A DNA stretch of 64,000 nt from Ichthyophis bannanicus (lineage: Eukaryota > Chordata > Amphibia > Gymnophiona > Ichthyophiidae). The translations under genes were made by a program, and so were the position numbers. Below, piece by piece: positions 1 through 11,124 of the stretch (position 1 is its first letter; the number at the start of each line of letters is the position of its first letter). The notes beneath the pieces were generated by a model. That model had not been told where the DNA came from and made no database searches. It was given only the letters and a program-made list of their open reading frames with translations. Where the stretch lies: contig CM066047.1 in NCBI GenBank assembly GCA_033557465.1, positions 3,100,001-3,164,000 on the forward strand. The letters are read 5' to 3'.

Positions 1-85
1 GGCCTACAGGGCGCCCTATGAAGCACCCTCAGAGGCACCTAATGGGTATAGTAAGCTGAGGGTGGTCTTGCCGGCATAGACATAT

Positions 86-203
86 GTACAGTAAATAAAA
101 ATAAAGCTGTGGACAGCCCTACCAAAGGGCCCCACTGTGGGTTTGAACCCATGACCTCTGGCTGCACAGGCAGTGATGTAACCATTGCGCTACAGCTCCA
201 TAG
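86..203 (-). repeat. tRNA-headed SINE
   Basis: On the minus strand an A-box-like tagcgcaatggtta is followed about 35 bp later by a B box, gggttcaaaccc. The head is followed by an A-rich tail (complement of taaataaaaataaagc). Pol III-type SINE; family not identified. Confidence 0.6.
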
Positions 204-1991
204 CTGTAAGCAGGCCCCTGGCTGGCTGCAGATAGCCTACACGTCACCTCACAGACAGTCTGCTGGTGTCAACAGGATAGGGTTAGGCCACCCGTACCCA
301 TGATGCACTGCACATGCAAATTAGCTGTCCGCAGATGGACACAAGATGGGGAATGCACCCCCACAGCACCTCGGCCCTGTTTGGGGAAGTGACCGGGTGC
401 ACCCACACAGCACCTTGGCCTAGTAGGGGGCACTGACCGGGTGTTTTACTGGCACAGAGTAGCCACACACCGTTACATCGTGCGGGTACTGTGCTCACCC
501 TGAGTGTGTAATGAGGTGGCCAGGACCAGGTCAACAACACCTGCCATGGCTGATGGAGGCCAAGCGGGTGTTCCAAAGCAGTGTTAATGTGTAAGATAGC
601 TAGTTTCTGCACAAACACCATGGATATCCCTGTCTGCCGCCATCAGGCACCCCCCCCCCCCAGTGGCAAACATGGTCCCCATAAAGGGTTCCACAATCGA
701 CCTCCCTGCAAAGGTGGCTGTATTGGGCAACATCAACCCCTGTCCTGGTGTGTAACACCACCACCCCCCCCCCCCCCCCCCCAGGCAGGCAGCTCCATAC
801 ACAACCATAACACAATAGCAGACAGACATAAGCCCAGGGTATGGTAAGCTGCACTCCACCACCAGATATTCCCCTGCAGCAAGCCAACAGCCACTGCACC
901 CTGCAAGCCATTATAGCAAGACATTTACCAGCTACAAACAGTCTGCTGGTTAGTCCATAGTGCATGTTCCCAATGGAGATGCATGCACCCAGAACTGGGC
1001 TGTCTGCATACACAGCAAGCAGATAGATCAGTGACTGGGCCCCAAAGAGAAACCCATATCTATCACATGAGAGAACTACTATACAGCACTATGGGGGGGC
1101 CTAGCCATGCTGTGGTCACTGCACAGTCAGGGTGAGCGTGATCCCCCAGAAGGACATGCTTTGGCCACCCTGTCTGTGTAGGTGGTGGCCGGACACTACA
1201 ATATCCCAGCCAATGTCCCTGCCAGGGCCCTATGCCCAGTGAAGATGCATCCTGGCCACGCCACCCTGCCCTGGCTATACCCATGGTACCTTGCACCTCA
1301 TTATGCACATTGATTGGCCAATACTGGCAACAGAGCTGGCAGTGCGGGCTGTTGAAGGGGCTTGCAGCCAACACCCACTGTATAGACAGACACACACTTC
1401 CACACCTCTGCCATCATGGTGCTACGATTGAGGGGGTAAGTAGCCTTGCCCACCAAACCGGTCCTGAGCACGGCAAGGCATGGATATGGTACGCATTACA
1501 GCTGGTGGTCACTCCCCAGGGTGGTAAGCACCGTCAGAGGCCAGGCCTGGAGCATGCCCCGCAAACACCTAACAGATTGTTTGGATGGGGTCAACTAGCA
1601 GTATGTACGTAACGTATGGATAACTGCCTGCCTGTGCTCCTAGCAAACGTCTCCGAGCTGTGTACCGTATACCTCAGGTGTAGGGTGACATTGGTAAGTT
1701 ATGCAAGTGCTCGTTTTGGGTGCTGCATGCACGGTCCAATGTTCTGCCTTTCCAGGAGACATTGGCCAATGGGGCCTGTGGGTGTGGGTGTGTCTGCCCT
1801 TGATGGCTGCTGCTTTACGGCACAGATTCCCAACTCCAGTCCAGGTTTGCATCACACTGTTCGGGTTTTCCTGCTATCCCTCATGAATATGCATGGGCTA
1901 CATCTACATGCCATGGGGGTGGTGCATAGATATACAGCACAGGCATTTGTATGAGTGTCAGCATGGAACCTGACTGGTGTGTGGCCCACCA
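204..1991. other. Unassigned non-coding stretch
   Basis: No convincing gene, splice-bounded exon or recognised repeat is visible. There are two C-homopolymer tracts near 650-661 and 766-782. Short open frames here are unrelated to one another and look like chance. A fragment near 1870-1930 (tgaatatgcatg) resembles the inner part of the hAT MITE described at 34738. Confidence 0.4.
766..782. repeat. Poly-C tract
   Basis: Uninterrupted run of about 17 C preceded by caccac; a shorter C run lies at about 650-661. Low-complexity sequence. Confidence 0.9.
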
Positions 1992-2242
1992 GGACTGCAT
2001 TTGGGTGATTCTGCTCTAGGTACTGCCCCTGTTCATGGTGTCTGTGCTCAGTGGGGTAAAAGATAGATGTCTTACCATTGCATATGTCCCCGCCATGAAA
2101 GGTGTGCCCTTACTATCACTGTTTAGTTGTGGGAAAAATATGTGGGCAGGATTGGCAGTAGCCCCAGCTGGGCTTTGAACCTGTGACCTTCTGTTCTTGT
2201 ATGCACTGTCTGTGTGCACTGCACCACTGTGTAGCCACAGAT
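1992..2242 (-). repeat. SINE-containing repeat, copy 1
   Basis: Paired with 2451-2690. Both begin gactgcatttggg, carry a ggtaatgccc-like segment, a gggtaaaa segment and a minus-strand tRNA-like head with a B box (ggttcaaagccc here), and both end at a gccacag motif. The copies are clearly homologous but diverged. Confidence 0.55.
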
Positions 2243-2450
2243 TGGTTGGATTCCCTGGACTGTCCATGACTGTGGATCCGGCAGGACCTGTCTGTTGCAG
2301 TGGACTGTGCCAGCCTGCACATGGCTAGGCCTCTGTCTTCTGTGGTTAGCAGCCACTGCCCCCTGCACCACATGTACTTGTCCGCCAACATGCTGGCATG
2401 AACTTCTCTCAGAAAAAGCAGTTGACCTGATTGCAATGTGGCAGTATGGG

Positions 2451-2690
2451 ACTGCATTTGGGGGACTTGGCTGTAGGTAATGCCCATTGTTGTGGTGTGT
2501 GTGCGGTGTTGGGTAAAATATGGGTGTTTTCCCCATGCATACAGGGGTGTCTGCGCTATCTTTATTTAGTGGTGGGTAAAATATAGGGACTGGGCTGGCA
2601 GGTGCCCCAGCTGGGTTTTGAACCTCTGCCCTCTGGTCCTAGAGGTAATGACTCTGTCCGCTGTACCACACTTTGGCCACAGAGACAGTG
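2451..2690 (-). repeat. SINE-containing repeat, copy 2
   Basis: Second copy of the unit at 1992-2242, offset by about 459 bp. The minus-strand B box reads ggttcaaaaccc near 2613-2624, and the A-box region lies toward 2680. Tail segments contain gggtaaaatat twice. Confidence 0.55.
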
Positions 2691-3180
2691 CAGCCCCTGG
2701 AGGCAGTAAGCCTGGCAGGATGGAGTCACAAACCCTGCTCTACGCAATTCTACTGTGGGCATATGCACCCTGTCTGGTGACAAACGTGCACATAAACCCC
2801 GGAAATGACCACGGGAAATGTGGGACAAAATATCACCACGCTGGGCAACAGTGATATTAATGGGCAACCATAGCAAACACTCCCAGGAAAGCTCCAAAAC
2901 GTGGAAATGGTTTTTGGAAGAGTCTCCTCTCAGTAGACCCTTCCAAAATTCATTTCTTTTTTCTGGAGCTTTGCTGGGTGTGATTTCTGTATTTGCCCAT
3001 CACTATAACTGTTCCCCAGCTGAATTACTATTTTTAATAGTTCTGTTGTGGTCATTTTCTATTTTTATTTTCACTTTTGTGCTGTGCACATATATCACAC
3101 TGCTCACGTTTTGCTGGTTTCCCCGGTTTTCCTGTACATTGCTGACGGAAATGGTTTCTCTTCCCTTTAAATGCTTTCTA
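2691..3180. other. Unassigned stretch
   Basis: Nothing recognised. A 143-codon open frame crosses it (2818-3249), but it has no domain, no conserved pattern and a composition that changes sharply midway, so I do not call a gene. Confidence 0.35.
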
Positions 3181-3189
3181 GTTTTTACA

Positions 3190-3480
3190 TGCAAATTCGG
3201 GCCCGATACTGTGCGGGGAGCCTCTCCCCTCCCACTCTCCACCCATTGACCCCGTCCCTCCGCCCCTCCGGAGCCTTCCTCCGCCCTCCTTTTGCCGTTC
3301 CACGCCTCTATCGGACATTTGCGGGCCCGCACTTGTACGGGGCCCGTTAGTGAGCCGCGTACCTGTGCGGGGGTGACACGCACGTGTGCGGGGCGTTTAA
3401 ACGCGTTTCTGCGCGTTTCAGTGCCGCGTTGCCGTGCGCTATTTTGCGGCGCGCTATTTTGCGGATTTTAGTAAACATGC
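3190..3480. other. CpG-rich segment, possible Penelope-like element part
   Basis: GC content and CpG density jump relative to both sides, with repeated gcgcgttt and gcgcgctattttgcg motifs. It ends abruptly at tagtaaacatgccc, after which the sequence is AT-rich. It may be the 5' portion of the element whose motif lies at 3655-3693. Confidence 0.35.
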
Positions 3481-3654
3481 CCCTTATTGTTCATTTTTTA
3501 GCATGTTTTATCTCCCCCTTTTTTATTATTGCATATCATAATTAAAATTTAAATGGATTAATTTATTTAGGGATCCCCATTTTTACTCCTTCTATTTACT
3601 GATATTTTGTCTTATGCGGATTTGTTTTATTTGTATTTATTTTTTGAGTTATAT

Positions 3655-3693
3655 ACCCCCCGGACGAAGGCGTTGCCGAAACGCGTCAGGGTC
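3655..3693 (+). other. Penelope-like terminal motif / degenerate hammerhead-like fold
   Basis: The segment holds a ggc-gtt-gcc mini-hairpin followed by gaaac and gcgtc. Upstream CCC can pair with the downstream GGG. The order CGGACGA...GAAA...GTC matches a hammerhead core except that the conserved U of CUGANGA is replaced by G. Minimal hammerheads are reported in Penelope-like retroelements; this assignment is from that resemblance only. Confidence 0.3.
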
Positions 3694-3699
3694 TACTAA

Positions 3700-4233
3700 T
3701 AATGGCACCTGTGACCAACATACGTCTCTTGCTTTGTGTGTCGCTGGCTGTGCTGCGACAGCTTTTGCTTTTCTTTGTGCTTCTTGGTCTCCGTACAAAT
3801 GACATCAATGAATATACACACACAGGACAAACAGTTCCAGAGTTAGTGGTTCTTTTAAACATAATCTGGAGATTCAATGCCAGTATGCCAAATGTGGGAG
3901 GGACTGAATTTCTAGATAGAGAAAAAAAGACGACTGTCAAAAATGTAGTGAAAGGGACCAGCACAGATTGGCAAATGTTGACCCTTCCAACAAATGCAAA
4001 GGAGAAGACATATCAGTTATCAGTCCCAAATAATTTATATTATTTTGTGTCTAATGTGAAAATGCAAAAGTATCCCAACAGATTAAAAAAAAAAACTCTA
4101 GAAAGCTTGGCAGCAGAGCTATAAACTGCTTTATCAACAAAAAGCATCTACAGAAAGTTCATTTTAAGAATACCATTACAACAAAGTACTTATTGGAAAC
4201 ACTAGATGTAGCCTGAAACACCAGATGTAGCTC
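3700..4233. other. Unassigned AT-rich stretch
   Basis: A 140-codon open frame (3702-4124) starts with a leucine-rich hydrophobic segment, then a polar part. I recognise no family and see no splice context or conservation signal. It may be chance or the remains of an unknown repeat. Confidence 0.35.
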
Positions 4234-4535
4234 AAAACAAACAGATAAACTTTCACCCGATCCAACCCAATATCAGGTTTCACAATGCTGCACTGTCAAA
4301 TATTGTGCTGCTCCAAATTTCAAGAAATGCAGGTTTCAGTAAAGCTGCAAACAAATTTATTGAGACTGCCCAACTTACTTCAGCAGGGACTGTGCATCTA
4401 TTTTAGTTATTCTTCACTGAGGCAGGCTATGAAGTCTACTTAAATTTGTTTGTTTGCATTGGACAGTGCCAACTCCTGATGCAAAACTGCAAAACCTGAT
4501 ATTGGGTCGGGTTGGATGGAAGTTTGTTTGTACTA
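4234..4535. mobile_element. Fold-back MITE-like element
   Basis: Arms near 4234-4298 and 4458-4535 are inverted copies of each other. The perfect core is acccaatatcaggttt, and its inverse occurs in the right arm. Flanking arm sequence is imperfectly inverted (aaacaaac... / ...gtttgttt). No coding capacity. Confidence 0.55.
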
Positions 4536-4574
4536 AACTACAGTTTTATAGTGCTACAAGGCACACACAGTGCT

Positions 4575-4611
4575 ATCTATCTATCTATCTATCTATCTAT
4601 ACATACACACA
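4575..4611. repeat. (CTAT)n / (AC)n microsatellite
   Basis: Six to seven perfect ctat units pass into acacac. Confidence 0.95.
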
Positions 4612-4664
4612 CACATATGAGACAGTCCATGCTTACAATCTATGTAAGACAGAAACACAACAAA

Positions 4665-4880
4665 CTTAAGAACATAAGATTTGCCATACTGGGTCAGACC
4701 AAAAGTCCATCAAGCCTAATATCCTGTTTCCAATATCCAGGCCACAAATACCTGTCAAGTTCCCAAAAAGGTACACAGATTCCATGCTGCTTGTCCCAGG
4801 AGTAAGCAGTCGATTTCCATGCTGCTCTTTAATAATGTTTTATGGGCTTTTCCTCCAAGAACTTGTCCAAACCTCTTTTG
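4665..4880 (-). mobile_element. CR1 LINE 3'-end fragment
   Basis: Contains gaacataag, then the minus-strand CR1 3' UTR signature gccatactgggtcagacc, also seen at the ends of the CR1 copies at 33251, 41213 and 58434. Truncated after the last codons of ORF2. Confidence 0.85.
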
Positions 4881-5110
4881 GAGGAGTAGCCTAATGGTTA
4901 AGAACACTGGCTTGAGAACCCAGAGACCAGGGTTTGATTCCCACTAGCACTCCTTTTGGCCTTGGGCAAGTCACTTAACCCTCCATTGCCTCAGAAAAAT
5001 CCAAGTTATCAATGTCCCTGTTTAATGTACATTACCAAGTTTAAGTTTCAATGTAAACCACTTTGATTGAAATAATAAAGTGGTATATAAAACCTGTTAA
5101 ATAAATAATA
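4881..5110 (+). mobile_element. tRNA-SINE, family 2
   Basis: A box tagcctaatggttaagaac and B box gggtttgattccc (near 4931) form a tRNA-like head. The body ends in aagtggtatataaaacctg and a taaataaata tail. A closely similar copy lies at 15523-15752. Confidence 0.85.
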
Positions 5111-5114
5111 TAGC

Positions 5115-5687
5115 TGGGTTTATTTTATTTATTTAACAGGAGACTAGAGATGGTATAAACCCACATGGGTGATAAAGAGGAGAATAAAGGGTCTGGATCC
5201 AAAAGCAGCCTTGAAGAGGTAGGTTTTTAGCCTGGATTTGAAAATGACCAGAGATGAAGCCTGATGCACCAACTCAGGTTATCTCTTGCAGATAAATAGT
5301 GCAGCAAGCTGGAATGAATGAAATCTGAAGTTGGCAGTGGAAGAGAAGGGCACAGATAAAAGTAATTTGCCTGATGAAAGGCGTTCCTGAGAAGGGATGT
5401 AGGGAGAGATAAGAGAGGAGAGAATTAATGCACTTGTAGGTCAGTAGGAAAAGTTTGAACTGGATGCAGAAGCTAATGAAGTGATTTGAGTGCAGGGGTT
5501 ACATGAGCGTAGTGATGCTAGTGGAAGATTAGCCTTGTGGCTGTCTTCTAAATGGACTGAAGGAGAGATGCATCATGGGGAGACCAGTGAGGAGCAAGTT
5601 GCAATAATGCAAAAGGGAGGTAATTAGAAAGTGGATGAAGGTCTTGGAAGTGTGGTTAGAGAGAAAGAGATGAATTTTGCTGATGTT
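5115..5687 (-). mobile_element. L2-B LINE, 3'-most piece (RT thumb/C-terminus)
   Basis: The complement resembles the C-terminal L2-clade region (leader of tagcagtaatg-like antisense text; antisense of the LDYCN...GLP block near 5560-5600). It is the low-coordinate end of one minus-strand LINE whose other pieces lie at 11125-11454, 12970-13395, 15250-15412, 15767-16410, 19467-19488 and 23718-24305. It breaks at tgatgtt, where L2 copy P inserted. Confidence 0.65.
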
Positions 5688-5960
5688 CTCTCTTCAGCCC
5701 TGCACAGCTCCCCCGGAGGGAGTGTGCTTTTCTCCATCCCGGGCCATCGCCGACGCCCCAGCCAGCTCCTCCTGCCCAATCGGGGCAGCCCTCCACATTT
5801 AAAACAGGAGCGCCAGAAACAGCGACCCTCTCTTCAGCCCTGCACAGCTCCTCGGAGGGAGTGTGCTTTTCTCCATCCCGGGCCATCGCCGACGTCCCAG
5901 CCAGCTCCTCCTGCCCAATCGGGGCAGCCCTCCACGTTTAAAACAGGAGCGCCAGAGGGC
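5688..5960 (+). promoter_or_regulatory. Two tandem L2 promoter monomers
   Basis: Two copies of a roughly 140-bp GC-rich unit, each starting tcttcagccctgc. Each unit has a CCAAT box (5776-5780; 5915-5919) and a TATA-like tttaaaa (5798-5804; 5937-5943). The same unit, on the other strand, is tandemly repeated at the 5' end of L2 copy X (47375-48119). The position and motifs suggest a promoter; activity is inferred. Confidence 0.6.
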
Positions 5961-6716
5961 GCACCCGTGCCTTGTGGGCCCGTGCCTGAGGGCCTCGCCA
6001 GAGGGCCTTTTGGTGTGGCCCTTAGGCAGTGGCACACACGTGAACACAAAGAAACCAACCAAAATCTCAAGGATATATCTGCATCACTTCAACGTTTCAG
6101 CAGCTTGAGCTCCCCCACGGTCGAGCTCGCTCCTCTCCAACGTCTCAGCCTCTTCCCAAATTTTACACCGTCAACACAGTCTTCCTCACCACCACAGCAA
6201 CAGAGTGTAAGAACTGGATGCAAAACTACTAGCTCAGAAAGCGTAAGGTACCTGAACTCTAACCTGTAATACACATGTACTGCATCAAATTTTCGTAAAG
6301 TAGACACCACCTACCACCACCATAAGTCTACATACCTGCCTGTTGTAATTTAGCCTGCTGTACAAAGTCTGCATACCCCTGCTACTAGCCTGATGTAACT
6401 TTGACTGCCGTACAAAGTATCTGCTGCAAAGTATCTGTTGCAAAGTATCTGTTACATAGTTAATTACTGACCTCCGTTACAAAGTATCTAGTACATGTAC
6501 CGGTTATAAACATCTGCTACTAAGTAACTGAACTGTTGAACTAAGTATAGCTAAACTAGAATATAACACCCAAAAGCATCGCTTGAGCTGTTTATCCCCG
6601 TACTCATCCATACTCTGCATACTGACCTATCTACTCCCACCCCTCTCCCCACCAGAAACGCACAAACCTCTCTATACAGTACTCATTGACACAAAACAAA
6701 CTTCTGGAACAACATA
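5961..6716 (+). other. 5' UTR of L2 copy P
   Basis: The proximal part (gagggccttttggtgtggccc) matches the same region in copy X (near 47320-47380, other strand), confirming shared ancestry. Positions about 6330-6540 hold short imperfect tandem units built on gtacaaagtatctgc. No gene. Confidence 0.6.
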
Positions 6717-7489
6717 ATGGCCCCCTCCTTATTTACTCTTGCCCTAATCTACACACTAGCCAGCACACTCCATGATTCTGATGCTGCTGCAAATGGCTAC
6801 AACCCTATCCAACTAATCCAAAACGCCAGCAGGAAACACCACAACAATCAATACCAACCACCCCCAAGTCCTCATCATAGAAGACAGTCACACTTGCTTT
6901 ATGTATCCTTGGAAATCACAACCCCCACAAAAGACAAATGAGCTAAGCCTCAGCAGAATCTTAGATGTGCACTCATCAACGCACGCTCGGTCCGTAATAA
7001 ATGGCCGGTAGTCACAGACCTAATAGCCACCCACAATTTAGACATACTAATGGTCACGGAAACATGGCTTTCCGACACGAACAACGTAATTCTAAACTAC
7101 CTCACACCACCTAACTTCTCAATCTATACCTGTAACAGGGAAAACAGAAGAGGTGGAGGTGTACTGGTACTTGCAAAAACAGCGCTACAATATTGGGCTA
7201 ACCTGACCAGGAGCACACAGCATCTGAACACTCTGACCATTACCAATAAACTCAATACTATTAACCTCATTTATAGGGCACCAGGGACTGAGTCAGATGA
7301 ACTCTCAGACATTATTGACTTAGCCTGTAACCCAGAAAACCCCTCCAAACCTAACTGGCTGTTGGGAGACTTTAATCTTGCTTCCACTCAACCCACCCTA
7401 GCCAATACCTTCCTAGAAGCAAAGTCCAACCTTAACTACAAGCTAGTAGTGATTGATCCCACCCATCAAGGAGGGAACCTCTTGGATCT

Positions 7490-8575
7490 AATGTTTATTG
7501 TTTATGTTTATGTTTATTAAAATATTTTCTATACCGCCCCATACCAGTGGCATCTGGGCGGTTTACAATTATTAAAATAACATTATATTACAGGCTGTTA
7601 AGAAACTGAAAAGACGCCAGTTAAAATAATAAAAGCGATAGAGGAGAGGCAAAGGATAAAAGAACATAGCAAGTAGAGAAACATCAACAGGAGGAAGAGG
7701 AGGGAGACAAGGACGGGGAAGGGAGATCAAACGCCAAACCAAACAAATGGGTTTTGAGTTGCTTTTTAAAGGCTTGGTAGGATTGCTCTGAGCGGAGGGA
7801 AGGGGGAAGTGAATTCCAAAGTCTAGGGCCCAGGAAGTAGAAAGCCGAGGAACGAGTGGATTCAAGGTGGGCTTGGGAAGGAGAAGGGAGGGACATACAG
7901 TTTTATTTTATTTATTTAGTATACATTTGTATAACGCTACTTCCAGCGATCAGCAGCGGTTTTGATTACAGATTGGAAATTGTCAAATCATGACAGGAAA
8001 TTTTTTTTTGAGGTATAAACACATTGATTAGACAGGAAAGCACAGCACACAGAGAACTATTTTACAGGGAACATGGGCTATGGAGGGTTAAGTGGCTTGC
8101 CCAAGACCAAAAGGAGCACCTGTGGGACTAGAAACCCCAGTCCTTCCGGCCCAAGGTTGCTGTCCTCTAGTGGGATTTGAACCCCCGACCTTCCGGCCTG
8201 AAGTACCTTGCCCCAACCACTAGGCCACTCCTCCACTCCTAATGTTTACAGTTAACATGGATAGAATGGAGCAAACGATGGGGGGTGCGGAATTGAATCA
8301 GATCTGCAAGATAGAGAGGAGTACCTGTGTGAATCACCCTGTGTGCAAATGTAAGAATCTTGCACTGTATGCGAAACGAGATTGGTAACCAATGATGGTG
8401 CAAAAGTAGGGGAGTGACGTGATCGTAGCGAGAAGCACAAGATAGTACACGGACCGCTGCATTCTGGACACGTTGTAAACGGGAGAGTTGAGATTGTGGT
8501 AATCCAGCTAAAAACACATTACAATAATCAAGACGGGACATTACAAAAGAAAGAATAAGAGTAGCTAGGGCAGAG
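7490..8575 (-). mobile_element. L2-like LINE 3' portion inserted in copy P
   Basis: The minus strand encodes an RT C-terminus: SRLDYCNVFLAGLP, then, across a SINE, GPRLWNSLPPSLRSEQSY. Its 3' UTR (tataccgcccc...ggcggtttacaa) and t-rich start at 7498 mark the 3' end. 5'-truncated. Distinct from copies P, X and W by sequence. Confidence 0.75.
7903..8246 (-). mobile_element. tRNA-SINE family 1 with X-type L2 tail
   Basis: B box (complement of gggatttgaacccc, 8172-8185) and A box (complement of ccactaggccactcc, about 8216-8231). The 3' tail, aatacatttgtata.cgctacttccagcg on the plus strand, matches the 3' end of L2 copy X (39733-39780), not copy P. Flanked by tacagtt direct repeats (7896-7902, 8247-8253). 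Confidence 0.85.
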
Positions 8576-10913
8576 GGTGATAGAAAAGGGCGTCCCCCAT
8601 CCAGTTATGAGTATGACAAAACAATTCAACATTGTCATCACCCCTGTTCCATGGTCAGACCATAACCTGATTACATTTCATATACCAATGCAACAAACCA
8701 CATGCCACCGCTCAAACAAAAAGGAGATATCAAAAGCCGCCCGCTTCAAACAACTCGACAGTGAGATGTTCACAAACTGCGCAATTCCAAAGCTCGCTTG
8801 AGCCACAGTCAGCCTCAACGAAATGGTCTCCAACCGGAATGATACCCTCTCATCATATGCTCATCAACCAGCCTTCACCAAAAAGACCACACCCGACAGT
8901 GGAGTCACTAAAAAGCAGTCCGCTCCATGGTTCTGCCCTGATCTCCGAGCTTCCCTGCTCCACCTCAGAAAACTTGAGAGAAAATGGAGAATTACCCATA
9001 GAACCTCTGACCAAATCATCTACTTAGAATATCTGAAAGAACATCGCAAATCAACATGGGCCAAGAGGAAGGAATTCCACACTGAGATCCTCAACCGCTC
9101 ACTAAATAAGCCAAGAGACCTATTCAACCTAGTAAAATCCTTTACCAACCAACTTTCCCCACCTCAGCAAGAAAGCATTCAACCCCAGGCATACACAAAC
9201 TACATTCAATCCAAGGCAATAAAGATCACCACAACAACAACACATGAACCCTCCAAAACTCCCCACATGCAATTTCCACTCACCAAAATCTCACCTCCCT
9301 CAGCAAAGACCATCGAGGAGATCATCGCCTCAATCAACACTACGACTGCACCAACCGATCCTTGTCCAGCCCATTGGATCAGAGCTATGCGCTCTCAACT
9401 CAGCCCATTCATAGCCAACATTGCCAAGCTGTCCTTCGAAGCCGGAGTCTTCCCAGATGCTCTCAAGCACACATCCATTCGCCCACTACTTAAAAACAAT
9501 CAGCTGGATCCGAAGAAAGAGGATTCTTACCGACCAATCTCTAGTATCCCATTACTAGCTCAAATTCTAGAGAAGTTGACCCAGAGACAGATTCAGCAAC
9601 ATGTTGATACATCCTCCCCATCAGACCCATGTCAACATGGATTCAGAGAAGCCCACGGTGTAGAAACTCTACTAACGGTATTAACCAATACTCTCATCAA
9701 TGGAATAAACAGCATCAAGAATGGCTTTGCACTAATTTTCCTCGATATAGCAGCTGCGTTTGACTCCATAGATCATGTGCAGCTCCTGAAGCGGCTTCAT
9801 GAGAAGGGAATCCAGGACCAAGCATGGAACTGGTGCAAATCCTACCTCGAACACAGATGGCAGCAAGTACGCATTGGTAACGACACATCCGAACCTTTCT
9901 AGCAGAAACAGGGTGTACCCCAAGGTTCCTCCCTGTCTGCTCTGCTCTTTAATATCTATATGCAGCCAGTCTGTGACATTGCCCGCTCTTTCAGCATATC
10001 CTGCCTTATGTATGCAGATGACGTGCTGCTGTTTACACCTATAACTGTCACTTGCCCAGACTACACTGTACTAATCAATTGCTTCAATGCAATAACAGAC
10101 TGGCTACTCACTCAGAACCTCCGTATAAATTTCAAAAAAACAGAAGTCCTAATAATAACAAGAAATAAAGGTTTCTCTCCTCTACCAGTACTGAAAGTCA
10201 GAGACACAGAACTCCCAGTCACATCCAATATACGGTATCTTGGTGTCACATTGGATCAACAGTTGGACTTCAAGGAACACATAAAACGCACCGTAAAAGC
10301 TATCTATTTCAAGGTCAAAACCCTTCGGCACCTGAGACCTATGATTGAACCCGGTGACTTCCGCACCATCTTCCAAGCGATAGTCACACCACACTTCGAT
10401 TATGCCAATATAATACTTCATGGTCTCCCGAAAACCACCCTCAACCCTCTACAGCTAGCCATTAACGCAGCAGCCTGCGTACTTTGTGGAGCCTCAAGGA
10501 ATGACCACATCTCCCCCATTCTAAAAGAGCTTCACTGGCTCCCAGTATGCTCCAGAATCCTATACAAGGCCCTCCTCACTACCTTCAAGGCCTTTAACAA
10601 AATGTCACCTGCATCTATTTCTGACCTCATCATACACACTGCAAACAACAGACTTAGGAGACCACTGACTGCAGACACACTACTCATACCAAGTGAATCC
10701 ACAAAGCTCAACCAGACCACCATCAATAGGACATTCTTGAACTATGCTCCTAGATGTTGGAACACGCTCCCTCCCAGCATTAGAGCAATCAAGGACCTTA
10801 GGCTGTTCAGAAAAGCCCTCAAACACCAACTTTTCCTCACATATTTTACACATCTTGATATTCCCTCCCCTCACCCTTCCCCTCCCTCCCAACCCCAAAC
10901 CACAGCTATATGA

Positions 10914-11124
10914 GTCCAATAACCTACAGCAAACCTAGATCTAAATGTATTTGAACTAAGAATGTAAATAGTTTCCCCCAAGCTACCTCCATGTTAAATC
11001 CCTGTTCTATGTAGACGACGGTCTAATTTAACTGACCAAGTGTTATATTGTTCAATGTAAACCGCACTGATGACAAAGAGCGCGGTATATAAGAGATGTT
11101 AGATAAATAAATAAAATAAATAAA
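10914..11124 (+). other. 3' UTR and tail of L2 copy P
   Basis: Ends with gttcaatgtaaaccgcactg, gcgcggtatataag and (ataa)n. This tail is shared with the SINEs at 28841, 61561 and 63908. Confidence 0.8.

Larger units (their letters stand above)
6717..10913 (+). pseudogene. L2 ORF2 (endonuclease-RT), copy P, broken
   Basis: The ATG at 6717 opens with a hydrophobic segment (SLFTLALIYTLASTL). The frame stops at 6939-6941, and an apurinic-type endonuclease is then readable from about 6960 (ALINARSVRNKW, LMVTETWLSD, WLLGDFNL). The endonuclease is interrupted after LLDLM by the insertion at 7498 and resumes at about 8590 (ITPVPWSDHNL). The RT spans 8823-10913 with DIAAAFDSIDH and the catalytic block MYADDVLLF. 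A single TAG (9900-9902) splits an otherwise continuous RT frame just before QKQGVPQGS. C-terminal blocks PHFDYANIILHGLP and APRCWNTLPPSI identify the L2 clade. Nicks target DNA and reverse transcribes its own RNA when intact. Confidence 0.85.
5688..11124 (+). mobile_element. L2 LINE copy P, nearly full length
   Basis: Complete layout of promoter monomers (5688-5960), 5' UTR with short tandem repeats, ORF with endonuclease and reverse transcriptase, and a 3' UTR ending in ataaataaataaa. It is inserted in L2-B: the host breaks at tgatgtt (5681-5687) and resumes with tgtt (11125-11128). A younger minus-strand LINE plus SINE (about 7498-8575) interrupts the endonuclease. Broken by frameshifts and stops, hence not autonomous now. 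Confidence 0.85.

Noticed and set aside
2035..2690. Functional tRNA genes
   Set aside because: Heads have A and B boxes but cannot form a full cloverleaf and are followed by SINE bodies and tails; likewise for the copies at 4881, 15523, 28841 and 61561.
2818..3249. 143-codon frame
   Set aside because: No recognisable domain, crosses a sharp composition change, and no splice or conservation signal.
5631..6269. 212-codon frame
   Set aside because: Covers the promoter monomers and leader of L2 copy P and starts in the L2-B flank; repeat-derived peptide without domain.
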